A stretch of 22,624 nt of DNA from Micavibrio sp. UBA1664 (lineage in GTDB: Bacteria; Pseudomonadota; Alphaproteobacteria; Micavibrionales; UBA1664), in assembly GCA_002320485.1 (NCBI GenBank), contig DCKW01000069.1, positions 1 to 22,624 of the forward strand, written 5' to 3'. The position numbers were made by a program, and so were the translations under genes. Shown piece after piece: positions 7,245 through 16,483 of the stretch. The notes under the pieces are model-generated. The model searched no databases. It saw only the letters and a list, made by a program, of their open reading frames with translations, and had not been told where the DNA came from. The stretch's first letter is position 1. The number at the start of each line of letters is the position of its first letter.

Positions 7245-8864
7245 TTAGGCCGCTTGAATATCAAACGCAGCCGAAATCAATTGTTTTGTGTAGTCCGTTT
7301 GCGGTGCGTGAAATATGTCATAGACATTGCCCTGCTCGACAATTTGACCATCTTTCATTACTAAAACGCGGTGAGACAAGGCACGAACCACCCGCAAGTC
7401 ATGCGATATAAAAATATAGGATAAACCTTCATCGGCCTGAATGTCGCGCAATAATTCCACAACTTCCGCCTGAACGGACATATCCAATGCGGATGTCGGC
7501 TCATCCATGACTATCATATCGGGGCGGAGAACCAAGGCGCGGGCGATGGATACACGCTGCCTTTGCCCGCCTGAAAACTCATGCGGAAAACGGTGACGTG
7601 TAGCAGGGTCAAGGCGGACTTTTTCCATCGCTTCAATCACGAACGCATCTTTTTCAGCCTTGGTCAAATGGGAATGATGAACGCTTAAGCCTTCTCCGAT
7701 AATGTCCGATACGGTCATACGCGGCGACAGTGATCCGAAAGGGTCCTGAAACACGATCTGCATGTCCTTACGAAGGGGCTTCACCTCTTTTTCACTCATA
7801 CCGGCAATATCCTGCCCCATGAATACAATACGCCCCTGAGGATTTAGCAGGCGCAAAATTGAAAATCCCAATGTCGATTTTCCCGATCCGGATTCACCGA
7901 CAATACCCAAGGTTTCGCCCTTTGCCAACGTCAGGGACACACCATCAACAGCCTTTACAAACTCAGTTGATTTTCCGAAAAAATTTTTGGCAACGGGAAA
8001 ATGCAATTGCAAGTTGTCAACTTTCAAAATGGTTTCCGCCGTATCTGAAATGGCCTTAACCTCACCCCGCGGTTCGGCGTTGATCAACATTTTTGTATAG
8101 GGATGCTTAGGCGATTTAAACACATCCGCCGTCCGTCCTTGTTCTACCAGTTCACCATGCTTCATAACAGCGATGCGTTGCGAAAATTTCCTGACGATTG
8201 TCAGGTCGTGAGTAATTAATAGAATAGCCATACCCAAACGGTTTTGTAAATCCTTCAGCAATTCCAGAATTTGGGCCTGCACCGTGACATCCAGCGCGGT
8301 CGTCGGCTCGTCCGCTATTAAAACATCAGGTTCGCATGCCAAGGCCATGGCAATCATAACACGTTGCCTTTGCCCACCAGATAATTCATGAGGATAGGCA
8401 TCCAACCTGTCTTTCAAACGCGACAGGCCGACAAGGTCAAACAATTCATGAACGCGGTCTTTTCGGGCGCGCGTGTCCATTTGCGTATGAATTTTCAAAG
8501 ATTCCGTGACTTGCCGTCCTATCGTATGCAAGGGATTAAGGCTTGTCATCGGCTCTTGAAAAATCATAGCTATTTGATTTCCGCGCACATCACGCAAGAC
8601 GGATTGTTTTGCCGTAACAAGATTTTCCCCGCCACGATAAGTAATGATGCTGTCTACGCCATATCGCGCATTGCCGGGTAACAATTTCATAATAGATAAG
8701 GCCGTCACAGATTTACCCGATCCCGATTCTCCGACGAGAGCCAGAGTTTCACCTTTGCGAATATCAAGGCTGATATTCTTTACCGCCTCAAAAACCGTGC
8801 CCTTACCAGTTTGAAAGGATAAGGATAAATTTTCAATCGACAGAATGGGCGCGTTATCTTTCAT
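7245..8864 (-). CDS. YejF-like ABC transporter ATP-binding protein with two ATPase domains
   Basis: A 539-residue fusion of two oligopeptide-type ABC ATPase domains, the arrangement of YejF (peptide/microcin C uptake) and GsiA. Domain 1 has Walker A GESGSGKS at 45-52, signature LSGGQ at 161-165, Walker B ending D185-E186, and switch His at 219. Domain 2 has Walker A at 323-330, signature FSGGQ at 430-434, Walker B ending D454-E455, and His at 488. The HPYTKML stretch (254-260) is typical of Opp/Dpp ATPases. Both ATP sites look complete. No yejA, yejB or yejE partner genes lie in the window; instead the gene is coupled to an acetyltransferase gene by a 4-base ATGA overlap. The transported substrate is unknown. 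Confidence 0.88.
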   Translation of the reverse strand: MKDNAPILSIENLSLSFQTGKGTVFEAVKNISLDIRKGETLALVGESGSGKSVTALSIMKLLPGNARYGVDSIITYRGGENLVTAKQSVLRDVRGNQIAMIFQEPMTSLNPLHTIGRQVTESLKIHTQMDTRARKDRVHELFDLVGLSRLKDRLDAYPHELSGGQRQRVMIAMALACEPDVLIADEPTTALDVTVQAQILELLKDLQNRLGMAILLITHDLTIVRKFSQRIAVMKHGELVEQGRTADVFKSPKHPYTKMLINAEPRGEVKAISDTAETILKVDNLQLHFPVAKNFFGKSTEFVKAVDGVSLTLAKGETLGIVGESGSGKSTLGFSILRLLNPQGRIVFMGQDIAGMSEKEVKPLRKDMQIVFQDPFGSLSPRMTVSDIIGEGLSVHHSHLTKAEKDAFVIEAMEKVRLDPATRHRFPHEFSGGQRQRVSIARALVLRPDMIVMDEPTSALDMSVQAEVVELLRDIQADEGLSYIFISHDLRVVRALSHRVLVMKDGQIVEQGNVYDIFHAPQTDYTKQLISAAFDIQAA

Positions 8865-9490
8865 CCCCCTATGGTAAGGCGGTTAACAACAGTCGGCAAG
8901 GGGCTTCTCGATGGATTACCTAAATGGCGTTTGGCGGCAAACAGGGATTGTACATCGCGTGCATTCGCACCGACAAAAACGACCTTGTGGCCATAAACCG
9001 GATCAACACCGGTTGCCACTTTTTCAAAACCGTTGCGGCAAAATGTTTCCATGCTCGCCCTGTTAGATAGTGCAATTTTTGCCAGCAGGGCCACCTTGCC
9101 CGTATTAACAGCATATCCTGACGCGGCATCTAACATACGGGCAGAAAGCCTCTGCCCTCTAGACGCCGGATCGACAAGTAAGCCTTGTATAACCAACGCG
9201 CGCTCACTTTCGTTCACGGGATAACCTTGCATGTTGGATGCAGCCTTTGACGCTGGATCAGTCAGCATCACCATTGAGGCAAGACCGAATTCATGCCTTA
9301 TCCCGAAAATGGGCATATTCGCCCCAAGATGACGGGCAAAGGCGTCAAACCCGCGTTGTTTGCAAAAATGCCGGTTTTCCATCGGCAGGGCCATCAGAAC
9401 ATTACGTTGTAGTTGCATAATGGCCGGAATGTCACTCCGCTTAAGAGACTGGTGTGTGGAGGTGTGGGAAAGGATGGTATCCTTGGGCAT
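8861..9490 (-). CDS. GNAT-family N-acetyltransferase
   Basis: A 209-residue acetyl-CoA-dependent N-acetyltransferase. The acetyl-CoA binding motif A is visible as VIQGLLVDPASRGQRLS (about 101-117), followed by a helix and then NRASMETFCRNGFEKV, the usual motif B. The substrate cannot be read from the sequence. The reading frame is open further upstream to a TTG at 9556, but the ATG at 9490 is preferred because an AGGA ribosome binding site sits 9 bases ahead of it. The last codon overlaps the start of the yejF-like gene, so the two are translationally coupled. The C-terminal 25 residues are basic and Pro/Ser-rich. Confidence 0.82.
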   Translation of the reverse strand: MPKDTILSHTSTHQSLKRSDIPAIMQLQRNVLMALPMENRHFCKQRGFDAFARHLGANMPIFGIRHEFGLASMVMLTDPASKAASNMQGYPVNESERALVIQGLLVDPASRGQRLSARMLDAASGYAVNTGKVALLAKIALSNRASMETFCRNGFEKVATGVDPVYGHKVVFVGANARDVQSLFAAKRHLGNPSRSPLPTVVNRLTIGG

Positions 9491-9631
9491 TGTCTGTCGT
9501 CCTATATGAAAATTTGAGGTTAATTCGACAGATAATTGGATATGCGTACCTGCCAACGCCTAAATAGGTCGTCGGCTTCGTCGTTCTTGTGACAGAAATC
9601 TTACTTCAATATCCATAAAACGTATTAAACA

Positions 9632-9646
9632 TTAAAACGGATTTAA
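9632..9646. promoter_or_regulatory. Candidate CtrA-type box TTAA-N7-TTAA
   Basis: A perfect TTAA-N7-TTAA, the core of the CtrA binding site in Alphaproteobacteria, lies about 140 bases upstream of the acetyltransferase ATG. In the minus direction it is embedded in a possible promoter (TTGCAT, about 18 bases, TTTAAT). About one such site is expected by chance in AT-rich DNA of this length, so support is weak. Confidence 0.25.
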
Positions 9647-9654
9647 AATGCAAT

Positions 9655-10842
9655 CTAAATTTTTAATTTTGTTTCCACCAATTCGGCACAATATTCAATT
9701 GTGATAGGTAATATTTCATCATTAAAATCATAATATTGTGAATGAAGACCGTAATTATGGGGGGATTTGGGGTTATCCGTTCCCTGCCCGACCCAGATAT
9801 AAGCACCCGGGCGATCCAAAATCATTGTCCCAAAATCCTCGCCGCCCATACAAGGATTAACTTTACGATCAACATGACCTTGTCCTAAAACTGATTCCAT
9901 AATATCAGCGCAGAATTCCGCCTCTGCTGCGTCGTTAATTGTCGGGTCGATATGGCGAATAATGGTTATTTCAGCCTTTGCGCCATGCAGCGCGCAAAAT
10001 TCAGGAACAATTTTCTTAAGTTCAGTTTGAATCATGTCGCGCACTTCCTGATCAAATGTGCGGATCGTTCCCATGATTTTAATGCTTTCAGGAATAACAT
10101 TATGCGCCCCTTCACCGGCGTGTATATCGGTAAAGCTCACCACCCCTGCCTTTACGGGGTCAAGCTTGCGACTGATCACTGTTTGAAGCGTTGTAATCAA
10201 CTGTGCGGCTATAACAATAGAATCAACGCACATATGAGGCATGGCGGCGTGCCCACCTTTCCCGGTGATGATAATATTGAATTCATCAACAGACGCCATA
10301 ATTGGCCCAGGGCAAATACCCGCCGTTCCCGCCTTCATAAAAGGCCAGTTATGCAGGCCATAGACCGCATCACAGGGAAAGTCCTTAAAAAGCCCGTCTT
10401 CGATCATGCGCTCTGCCCCGTGGCCGCCCTCTTCTGCCGGTTGGAAAATCAAATGCACTTTGCCATCGAAATTGCGAGTTTCCGATAAATATTTTGCAAC
10501 CCCTAATAAGGTTGCGGTATGACCATCATGTCCACACGCATGCATCACACCTTTGTTGGCGGATGCCCACGGCTGCCCGCTTTCCTCGGTAATCGGCAAG
10601 GCATCCATATCGGCACGCAGGCCGATTGAACGATTGTGGGAATTTTTATTTCCCTCTATTGTTGCCACAATCCCGAAACCGCCATAGCCGTCCTTATAGG
10701 ATACCCCCAAATCATCCAGACAATCCTTAATGAATGCATTGGCGAATTTTTCCTGATGTTTCACACCCGGATTTTTATGCAGTTCGCGTCTCCATCCCGC
10801 AACCTGCTCTTTCATACCTGCAATCGAATTTCTTTTGGTCAT
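9655..10842 (-). CDS. M20-family amidohydrolase (hippurate/N-acyl amino acid hydrolase type)
   Basis: A zinc-dependent M20D peptidase-family enzyme that removes acyl groups from amino acids (HipO/AmhX/IAA-amino acid hydrolase type). Counting from the ATG at 10842 the protein has 395 residues. The metal ligands are recognisable: C103 and H105 in HACGHDGH, E137/E138 in QPAEEGGHGA, H164 in GLHNWP, and a C-terminal His in SPHNYGLHS. The small dimerisation domain lies at about 180-300. An in-frame TTG two codons upstream is rejected, because the AAGGA ribosome binding site has a good 7-base spacing to the ATG but only 1 base to the TTG. The gene is transcribed divergently from recX, with 35 bases between starts. 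The real substrate is not known. Confidence 0.9.
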   Translation of the reverse strand: MTKRNSIAGMKEQVAGWRRELHKNPGVKHQEKFANAFIKDCLDDLGVSYKDGYGGFGIVATIEGNKNSHNRSIGLRADMDALPITEESGQPWASANKGVMHACGHDGHTATLLGVAKYLSETRNFDGKVHLIFQPAEEGGHGAERMIEDGLFKDFPCDAVYGLHNWPFMKAGTAGICPGPIMASVDEFNIIITGKGGHAAMPHMCVDSIVIAAQLITTLQTVISRKLDPVKAGVVSFTDIHAGEGAHNVIPESIKIMGTIRTFDQEVRDMIQTELKKIVPEFCALHGAKAEITIIRHIDPTINDAAEAEFCADIMESVLGQGHVDRKVNPCMGGEDFGTMILDRPGAYIWVGQGTDNPKSPHNYGLHSQYYDFNDEILPITIEYCAELVETKLKI

Positions 10843-10877
10843 TTTCAATTCCTTAGCTTTGCCTTATCATTTCATTT

Positions 10878-11408
10878 ATGAGTGTAACGGCATCCGCATC
10901 CAAAAATAAAGTGGCAAAAAAATTATCGGAGCGATATTTGCGTAATGCGGGTGAATATTACCTGAACCGTTTTCCCGCATCATCCGCCCATTTTCTGAGC
11001 GTTATGACCCGCAAAATAGACCGTTCCTGCCGCGATCATCCTGACCAAAACCGCGACCAATGGATTGTCCATGTTCGCGATGTAATCATTCCTCATTTTC
11101 AGAATTTGGGATTTATTAATGACCCGCTGTATGCGGAAGCCGTTTTCAACAGCCTTAAAAACAGGGGATACTCAAAAGCAAAAATCAGATCCCGCATGAT
11201 GCAAAAAAGTATCCCTGCCGAGTTGATCGATACCCATATTCAGAGTGGCTTCACGGATAAGGAAGCGGTCATAACATTTGCAAAAAAGAAAAAAATCGGC
11301 ATATATCGTCCAACCGCTTATGCCGATTACAAGGAAAAACAAAAAGATCTGGGCAAATTGGCGCGCGCCGGCTTTTCATACGAAGTGGCCATCAGCGTTT
11401 TTGAATAA
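10878..11408 (+). CDS. recX: Regulatory protein RecX
   Basis: RecX binds RecA filaments and modulates recombination and the SOS response. The 176-residue protein shows the helical RecX repeats: an early segment with YLNRFPASSAHFLSVMTRKI (about 28-47), and the central motif VFNSLKNRGYSKAKI (about 89-103) followed by QKSIPAELID. These match the R-G-x-S-x-x-x-I pattern of the family. The N terminus (about 1-16) is basic and less conserved. No strong ribosome binding site precedes the ATG at 10878. recA is not in the window, and no LexA-like operator is evident in the 35-base divergent gap. Its end faces the end of the PAS kinase gene with 19 bases between. Confidence 0.85.
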   Translation: MSVTASASKNKVAKKLSERYLRNAGEYYLNRFPASSAHFLSVMTRKIDRSCRDHPDQNRDQWIVHVRDVIIPHFQNLGFINDPLYAEAVFNSLKNRGYSKAKIRSRMMQKSIPAELIDTHIQSGFTDKEAVITFAKKKKIGIYRPTAYADYKEKQKDLGKLARAGFSYEVAISVFE

Positions 11409-11427
11409 TTCTATGCAAATGGCAATA

Positions 11428-13914
11428 TTATTTGGATTTATAATCCGATAGATTGGCAACTTTTTTGTCGCTTTCTATTATCTTTTTCTTTTTTATTGCG
11501 ACCCGCTTTTGGGGGATAATCAGTGTCACAGTTGTCCCGATATTTTTCTGTGAAATTAGTTCCAGTTTACCCCCATGCAAACGAATAAGGGAGTCCACAA
11601 GGGTCAACCCCAAACCCGTTCCGGAATTGCTTCGTGCCAGAGCATTGTCAACCTGACCGAATGGTGACAAAGCCTTGGCAATATCACTTTCCTCGATCCC
11701 TACACCTGTATCGGTGATAGCATAGCGAAGATCATGACCGTCATACTCGCTTGTCAGGGAGATAGTACCGCCTGCAGGGGTAAACTTAATCGCGTTTGAC
11801 AATAAATTCATAAGAATTTGTTTAAAGGCCAGTTCCTCTGCAATTATATTTGGCGTGTCATCAGCAATCATATTATCTATATGCAGCTTGCTAGCCTCTA
11901 TTTTTGTTGCCATCAAATCAATACAGGTTTGTGACACCTTGTACAAATCAACAACGGACTCGTTCAATTGACGTTCGCCGGCCTCAATTTTGGAAATCCC
12001 CAAAATTTCATTGATAACATTCAATAATTTTGAGCCACTGGTATGAATTTCAGAGGCATATTCGACATATGATTTCTGGTTGATTTCGCCCAGGGCTTCA
12101 CCTTTAATAATTTCGGAAAATCCGATAATGGAGTTCAAAGGTGTTCTCAATTCATGACTCATATTCGCCAAAAATTCCGATTTAGCACGCGAAGCAAGAT
12201 CAGAATTCAACTTTGCCTGTATAAGTTCAAGTTCGGCTTCCTTGCGCTGTGTAATATCCTCAATACTGCCTTCGTAATACAAAATATGCCCATTATCATC
12301 TCGCACGGCACGCGCATTTTCGTTGATCCAAATAGTTTTACCCTGAGCATCAATAATTTTGATTTCACGATTTTTCAGCGAATCGTTTTTTTCCAGTTCT
12401 TTTTCAAAAATGCGCCTATCATTCACGGACTTGTAAATAGACCAGAAATTGAAATTTTTCTCATTCATTTGCTCTATTGAATTATATCCTAGAATATTTG
12501 CAAATGCGGGGTTGGCACTCATAATATGTCCGCTCGTCCCGATTTGATAAATACCGCCTGCGGCATTCTCGACAATCTTCCTGTATCTTTTTTCAACTTC
12601 GCTCAGTGCTTTTTCGGCTCTCTGTTTTTCCTCGGTATCCGTAATCGTTCCAATCACGTGCTGCATATCGGACATGTCCTTGCGAACAACAGAAAATACT
12701 ATGTCTACTGCGCGGTATTGATCCGTGGCGATCCTTAATTTCGAATGTAATTTAATAAATTGACGTTTTTTCAAAAATTCGAAAAATTTAAGACGCGTCG
12801 CTTCTTCATAATCCGGATGAATAAATCTGAATAAATCCATACCATAAACATCTTCCGCCGGAAGACCTGTCCGCCGCTCCCATGCTGTATTCATAAATAC
12901 GATACTTCCTGTAACATCCACCTCAAACAGGATATCTTGGACGGAATTAACAACGGATTTGTATTCTTCCTCACTCTCACGCAGCGCTTTCGAAATTTCC
13001 TGAGTTTCCTCGATTTTAGATTCAAGTGATATGTTCTTATCTTCTAAAACCTCATTCATAAGACTAATTTGATAGGATTGCTTCTGATTGTTACGCACAA
13101 ACAATGTCCCGATAATCGTCATCGCAACCCCAAATAATAAAATTATAAAAGGTAATTTATTACCCATCATAAGCGGAGAATAATTCGACACCTCGAGTGT
13201 GATATCAAAGGGCCTGCCTAATAATCTGATTACATTTATATTTTGCGATACATTTTTACTTGAAGCTTTAAAAGGAGTATCTGCGGTATAATCAATGACC
13301 TTCACATTTTTTTCAGGGTCAAACAGTTGAAAACGTTGAATATTTAAATAGCGATCATTTGCTAAAATTTCCTCGAACATTACCTTATCAATCATGGCAA
13401 CAGATACAGATTTTTTATCATTTGTAACCCTGACAAGGTAAAATCCGCCAGCTACTGTTTCCAGAAAAAGATTGTTACTCCCCTTTTTCAACCCCATATT
13501 CAGCAATATTTGGCGCAAGTCGTTATTAGTGATGCGATCCCGGTTATAAATATGACCAAAGGCCCATTTATCGGTCAACTCATTATGCTCAACCGTAATA
13601 AAGGCTTTCAGATTTTTGTTAATAACCGCATTATTCAGCTTTGACGAAGGGTCAGGCAAATCAGAAATTACATCAAACAAACGAATTGTAGACGTTAGTT
13701 CATTGGTAACATCAGATACAAAATATTTACTAATATCGTCAAGCGCGTTGTCTTTCATACGATCCATGTAAATAATAAGCGCAACAAAAACCGTTACGGT
13801 TAAAATTAAACCGTTGAAAAATACCAGCATAAGCTGCCACCGACCGGGTTTTGAGCTGCTTTTTCTATCAACTTTATCCGGATCGACTATGGATATCAGT
13901 TCATCATCACCCAT
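11428..13914 (-). CDS. Membrane PAS-domain sensor histidine kinase
   Basis: An 828-residue inner-membrane sensor kinase. Order: short cytoplasmic N terminus, TM1 (about 28-50), a periplasmic sensor region of about 200 residues, TM2 (about 254-273), a coiled linker, PAS 1 (about 315-430), PAS 2 with PAC (about 440-560, ending [10 protein letters not shown]), a HisKA domain with phospho-acceptor H587 in [11 protein letters not shown], and a HATPase domain with N box (NLLSNAIKF), G1 (DTGVGI) and G2 (GTGLGL). It has no receiver domain. The periplasmic part could be CHASE-like ([12 protein letters not shown] near its end), but this is uncertain. No response regulator is directly coupled to it; the nearest is the OmpR-like gene two genes upstream. 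A hairpin lies just ahead of the start. Confidence 0.9.
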   Translation of the reverse strand: MGDDELISIVDPDKVDRKSSSKPGRWQLMLVFFNGLILTVTVFVALIIYMDRMKDNALDDISKYFVSDVTNELTSTIRLFDVISDLPDPSSKLNNAVINKNLKAFITVEHNELTDKWAFGHIYNRDRITNNDLRQILLNMGLKKGSNNLFLETVAGGFYLVRVTNDKKSVSVAMIDKVMFEEILANDRYLNIQRFQLFDPEKNVKVIDYTADTPFKASSKNVSQNINVIRLLGRPFDITLEVSNYSPLMMGNKLPFIILLFGVAMTIIGTLFVRNNQKQSYQISLMNEVLEDKNISLESKIEETQEISKALRESEEEYKSVVNSVQDILFEVDVTGSIVFMNTAWERRTGLPAEDVYGMDLFRFIHPDYEEATRLKFFEFLKKRQFIKLHSKLRIATDQYRAVDIVFSVVRKDMSDMQHVIGTITDTEEKQRAEKALSEVEKRYRKIVENAAGGIYQIGTSGHIMSANPAFANILGYNSIEQMNEKNFNFWSIYKSVNDRRIFEKELEKNDSLKNREIKIIDAQGKTIWINENARAVRDDNGHILYYEGSIEDITQRKEAELELIQAKLNSDLASRAKSEFLANMSHELRTPLNSIIGFSEIIKGEALGEINQKSYVEYASEIHTSGSKLLNVINEILGISKIEAGERQLNESVVDLYKVSQTCIDLMATKIEASKLHIDNMIADDTPNIIAEELAFKQILMNLLSNAIKFTPAGGTISLTSEYDGHDLRYAITDTGVGIEESDIAKALSPFGQVDNALARSNSGTGLGLTLVDSLIRLHGGKLELISQKNIGTTVTLIIPQKRVAIKKKKIIESDKKVANLSDYKSK

Positions 13915-13926
13915 AATTAAATTCGC

Positions 13927-13942
13927 ATCCCGTAACCGGGAT
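13927..13942 (-). other. Hairpin in the leader of the PAS kinase gene
   Basis: A perfect six-base stem ATCCCG/CGGGAT with a 4-base loop ends 12 bases upstream of the PAS kinase ATG. In the minus-strand mRNA the only purine-rich stretch that could act as a ribosome binding site (ACGGGAT) is inside the stem. No T tract follows, so it is not a typical terminator for the upstream gene. Confidence 0.5.
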
Positions 13943-14032
13943 TCATCCCTTCTTTTACAACAATGACAAAAATGTCTTAAAAAAACCCTAACAATTTACA
14001 ATTCGTATCAAATTTTAATAAAATCTCATGCA

Positions 14033-15388
14033 TTATACAGGTAGTTTAACAGTTACCTTTAAACCGCCAAGCTCCTCAGACCGTGAAAACAATAATTCTC
14101 CCCCATGCGCAGTGATAATATCATAAGCAATAGCCAACCCCAGACCGACACCACCTGTCTTTTGATTTCGCGACGATTCCCCACGATAGAAAGGTTTAAT
14201 CAAATTATGAATATGGCTTTCATCAACGCCCGGGCCATTATCCTCAAAAACAAACAGGATATCAGTATCATCCTTACGCTTTTCAATACTACACCTTAAC
14301 TGTACTTCACCTGCATACCGTTTGGCATTCCCAAGAATATTATCAAAAACACGGCGTAAAGCCTGCGGCTTTGCCCATAAAAACAATGATTCGTCAGCAA
14401 CCGGACTCTGCACAATATTAATCCCCATACGGCGGGCATCTTCTCCAATCTGGGTATATAAATCAGCCACAGAAACCCGCTGCATTTCCTCTCCGCCGTC
14501 CCCCTTGGAAAAGGCGAGATATCCTTCAATCATTTGCTCCATATCCTTGATATCGCTTTGCAATGCGGCCTTATCCTCGCCGGCGTCCAACATTTCAAGT
14601 TGCAATTTCATTCGCGTCAACGGTGTTTTAAGGTCATGTGAAACAGCCGCCAACATGGTCGTACGCTGATCGACAAACTGATTAATTCTATCTTGCATAT
14701 TAATAAAGGCGCGCGCCGCCTGTCTGACCTCCCGTGCGCCTGACGGCTTGATCTTCCCTACCGGAATACCGCGCCCCAATCGTTCGGCTGTTAATCCAAG
14801 CCTGTAAATCGGTCTGATCTGATTACGCATAAACAGCATCGATATTGTAAACAACAACACCGAAATACCGATCATCCATAAGATGAAAATATAGCTGGAG
14901 GAGCTGTAAAGCCGCCCTTCCGGAATTTTAAATTCAAGAATTCCGCCATTGACGTACAAATCGACAATGACAAGTTTCTGCAAAGGTACAGTCACAATAT
15001 GGAATTTGAAATCACTCCTTAATCTTAACTGCGCGCTTAAATCCTTTTCTATAGTCTCAAAAGGATTGGAAAAAAAGCCGTTCAGGTAAACAAAATCATG
15101 ATCATCGACGTGATTTTTATCTTCATAAAAATGCACCTCAAGTCCTACGGAATCCTTCATGATTTGTTCCATCACAAGATCGCGATCAGGGATATCGGGC
15201 GCTTGCTCAATAAATTTAGCAGCAGCGATCATTTCACCTGTTACCGCATAAGCCAACCTCTCTGTCATTTTCGACCAATGACGCTCAAAAAAAACGAATG
15301 CAACCGCTATTTGCAAAATCAACACAGGTATGAGGATAATCAGACTTGTTCGCCAGATCAGGCTTGTGGGTAAAAATTTTTTCATCAT
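14033..15388 (-). CDS. EnvZ-like sensor histidine kinase with HAMP domain
   Basis: A 451-residue inner-membrane kinase. TM1 (about 12-34), a periplasmic region of about 130 residues, TM2 (about 165-187), HAMP (about 188-240), a dimerisation domain with phospho-acceptor H251 in AVSHDLKTPLTRMKLQLEML, and an ATP-binding domain with DNGPGV and GGVGLGLAIA motifs. The H box is of the EnvZ type. Its ATG follows directly after the TAG stop of the response regulator gene (TAGATGATG), so the two are one transcriptional and probably translational unit. A second ATG immediately follows and either may be used. The stimulus is not deducible; envelope or osmotic sensing is the usual guess for this family. 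Confidence 0.92.
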   Translation of the reverse strand: MMKKFLPTSLIWRTSLIILIPVLILQIAVAFVFFERHWSKMTERLAYAVTGEMIAAAKFIEQAPDIPDRDLVMEQIMKDSVGLEVHFYEDKNHVDDHDFVYLNGFFSNPFETIEKDLSAQLRLRSDFKFHIVTVPLQKLVIVDLYVNGGILEFKIPEGRLYSSSSYIFILWMIGISVLLFTISMLFMRNQIRPIYRLGLTAERLGRGIPVGKIKPSGAREVRQAARAFINMQDRINQFVDQRTTMLAAVSHDLKTPLTRMKLQLEMLDAGEDKAALQSDIKDMEQMIEGYLAFSKGDGGEEMQRVSVADLYTQIGEDARRMGINIVQSPVADESLFLWAKPQALRRVFDNILGNAKRYAGEVQLRCSIEKRKDDTDILFVFEDNGPGVDESHIHNLIKPFYRGESSRNQKTGGVGLGLAIAYDIITAHGGELLFSRSEELGGLKVTVKLPV

Positions 15389-16096
15389 CTATGTATCGTC
15401 CGTTTTAAGCATGTACCCTTTCCCCCGCAACGTCAGAATGATTTTTGGAGCGGAAGGGTCATCCTCTATTTTTTTACGCAGACGCGTAATTTGCACATCA
15501 ACGGCACGATCATTCACATCCATATCCAGTTGGGCGGCCAGCATTTCACGACGGATAGGGATATTGGCCTTTTGAGCCAAGGCATGCAACAATCCGCTCT
15601 CACCTTCGGTTAAAGAAATCAGTTGCCCGTGACCATCAAAAAACTGTTTTTTTATAACATCATAGGTTTTTCCGGAAAGATTTAACATTACCTGTTCAGG
15701 GTCAACTGCTATATGCTTTCGCGTGCGTTTTAAAATTGCCTGAATTCTTAACAATAACTCTTTGGGTTCAAACGGTTTTGCCAGATAATCATCAGCCCCC
15801 GTCTCCAAACCGGCTATGCGGTCATTTGGTTCTGTTTTGGCGGTCAAAAGGAGAATGGGAATGTCATAACTTTTATGAATAAAGGGGGCAAGACTTAAGC
15901 CGTCTTCCCCCGGCATCATAATGTCCAGAACGCATAAATCGAAATCATATTGCTTTAAAATCATACGTGCGGTTTCGGCATTATCCGCCGTCACCACGAT
16001 ATATCCGTTTTTGGTTAGGTATTGTGCCAATAATCGCCGGATACGATCATCGTCATCAACGGCCAGAATATGCGGCATATCGGATTTGAGAACCAT
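15389..16096 (-). CDS. OmpR-family response regulator
   Basis: A 235-residue DNA-binding response regulator and partner of the abutting EnvZ-like kinase. The receiver domain has the acidic pocket (D14-D17 region), phospho-acceptor D58 in LDIMMPGEDG, T85 in LLLTAK, and K107 in AKPFEP. The C-terminal winged helix (about 135-230) carries the recognition region NDRAVDVQITRLRKKI and the wing GKGYML. The ATG at 16096 has no clear ribosome binding site; an ATG six codons in (16078), just before PHILAVDDD, is an alternative start. The regulator-kinase pair next to ilvE resembles the layout known in other Alphaproteobacteria (ompR/petR type). Confidence 0.93.
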   Translation of the reverse strand: MVLKSDMPHILAVDDDDRIRRLLAQYLTKNGYIVVTADNAETARMILKQYDFDLCVLDIMMPGEDGLSLAPFIHKSYDIPILLLTAKTEPNDRIAGLETGADDYLAKPFEPKELLLRIQAILKRTRKHIAVDPEQVMLNLSGKTYDVIKKQFFDGHGQLISLTEGESGLLHALAQKANIPIRREMLAAQLDMDVNDRAVDVQITRLRKKIEDDPSAPKIILTLRGKGYMLKTDDT

Positions 16097-16127
16097 TTAA
16101 AAACTATATATTGTTTATGCAACCCCT

Positions 16128-16155
16128 AGCATAGCATTTTAAACAGTTTCGGCAA
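16128..16155 (-). promoter_or_regulatory. Candidate promoter of the response regulator-kinase operon
   Basis: On the minus strand TTGCCG (16150-16155) and TATGCT (16128-16133) are separated by 16 bases in the gap between the small secreted protein gene and the regulator. The -10 box matches four of six positions. A six-base inverted repeat (CCCCTA at 16123-16128, TAGGGG at 16161-16166) brackets it. Confidence 0.3.
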
Positions 16156-16159
16156 ATAT

Positions 16160-16426
16160 TTAGGGGCGCGTTTGTCTGATTGGCACTTGCAATTTTTTCA
16201 TAGCAGGTTTCAGTTCGCATTCCACCATTCCGCCAATAGCCCCTTTTAATGGATCAACCTTAAAAAGTCGCCCATTATTCTTTCTAAATTCTTTCAAACA
16301 TTCACGCATTTCCGGCGACTGCTCCCGAACCTCAATCCCTTCCCCTGAAACAGGCGTATCTGCCGTAGCCGCCCCTGATAAACCAGCAACTAATGCTGCT
16401 GCGCATAAAAATGGGCTTCTCATCAA
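16160..16426 (-). CDS. Small secreted protein with two cysteines, unknown function
   Basis: An 88-residue protein that I do not recognise. A Sec signal peptide covers about residues 1-22 (Ala-rich core, likely cut after ATA). The mature part is about 65 residues with just two cysteines, in MRECLKEF and MVECELKP, which could form one disulfide in the periplasm, plus a basic C terminus. A good ribosome binding site (AAAGGA) precedes the double ATG. It is on the same strand as the response regulator and lies 63 bases upstream of it, with no terminator between, so it may be expressed with the two-component system. It is transcribed divergently from ilvE. Confidence 0.7.
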   Translation of the reverse strand: MMRSPFLCAAALVAGLSGAATADTPVSGEGIEVREQSPEMRECLKEFRKNNGRLFKVDPLKGAIGGMVECELKPAMKKLQVPIRQTRP

Positions 16427-16483
16427 TAATCCTTTGTTATAAATTAAATCAATTCAACAAACCTTACATGAAAAGATTTAACT

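Noticed and set aside
9952..10488. 178-codon open frame on the + strand opposite the M20 amidohydrolase gene
   Set aside because: It lies fully inside a well-supported gene on the other strand, and the protein shows no recognisable domain; it is a shadow frame.
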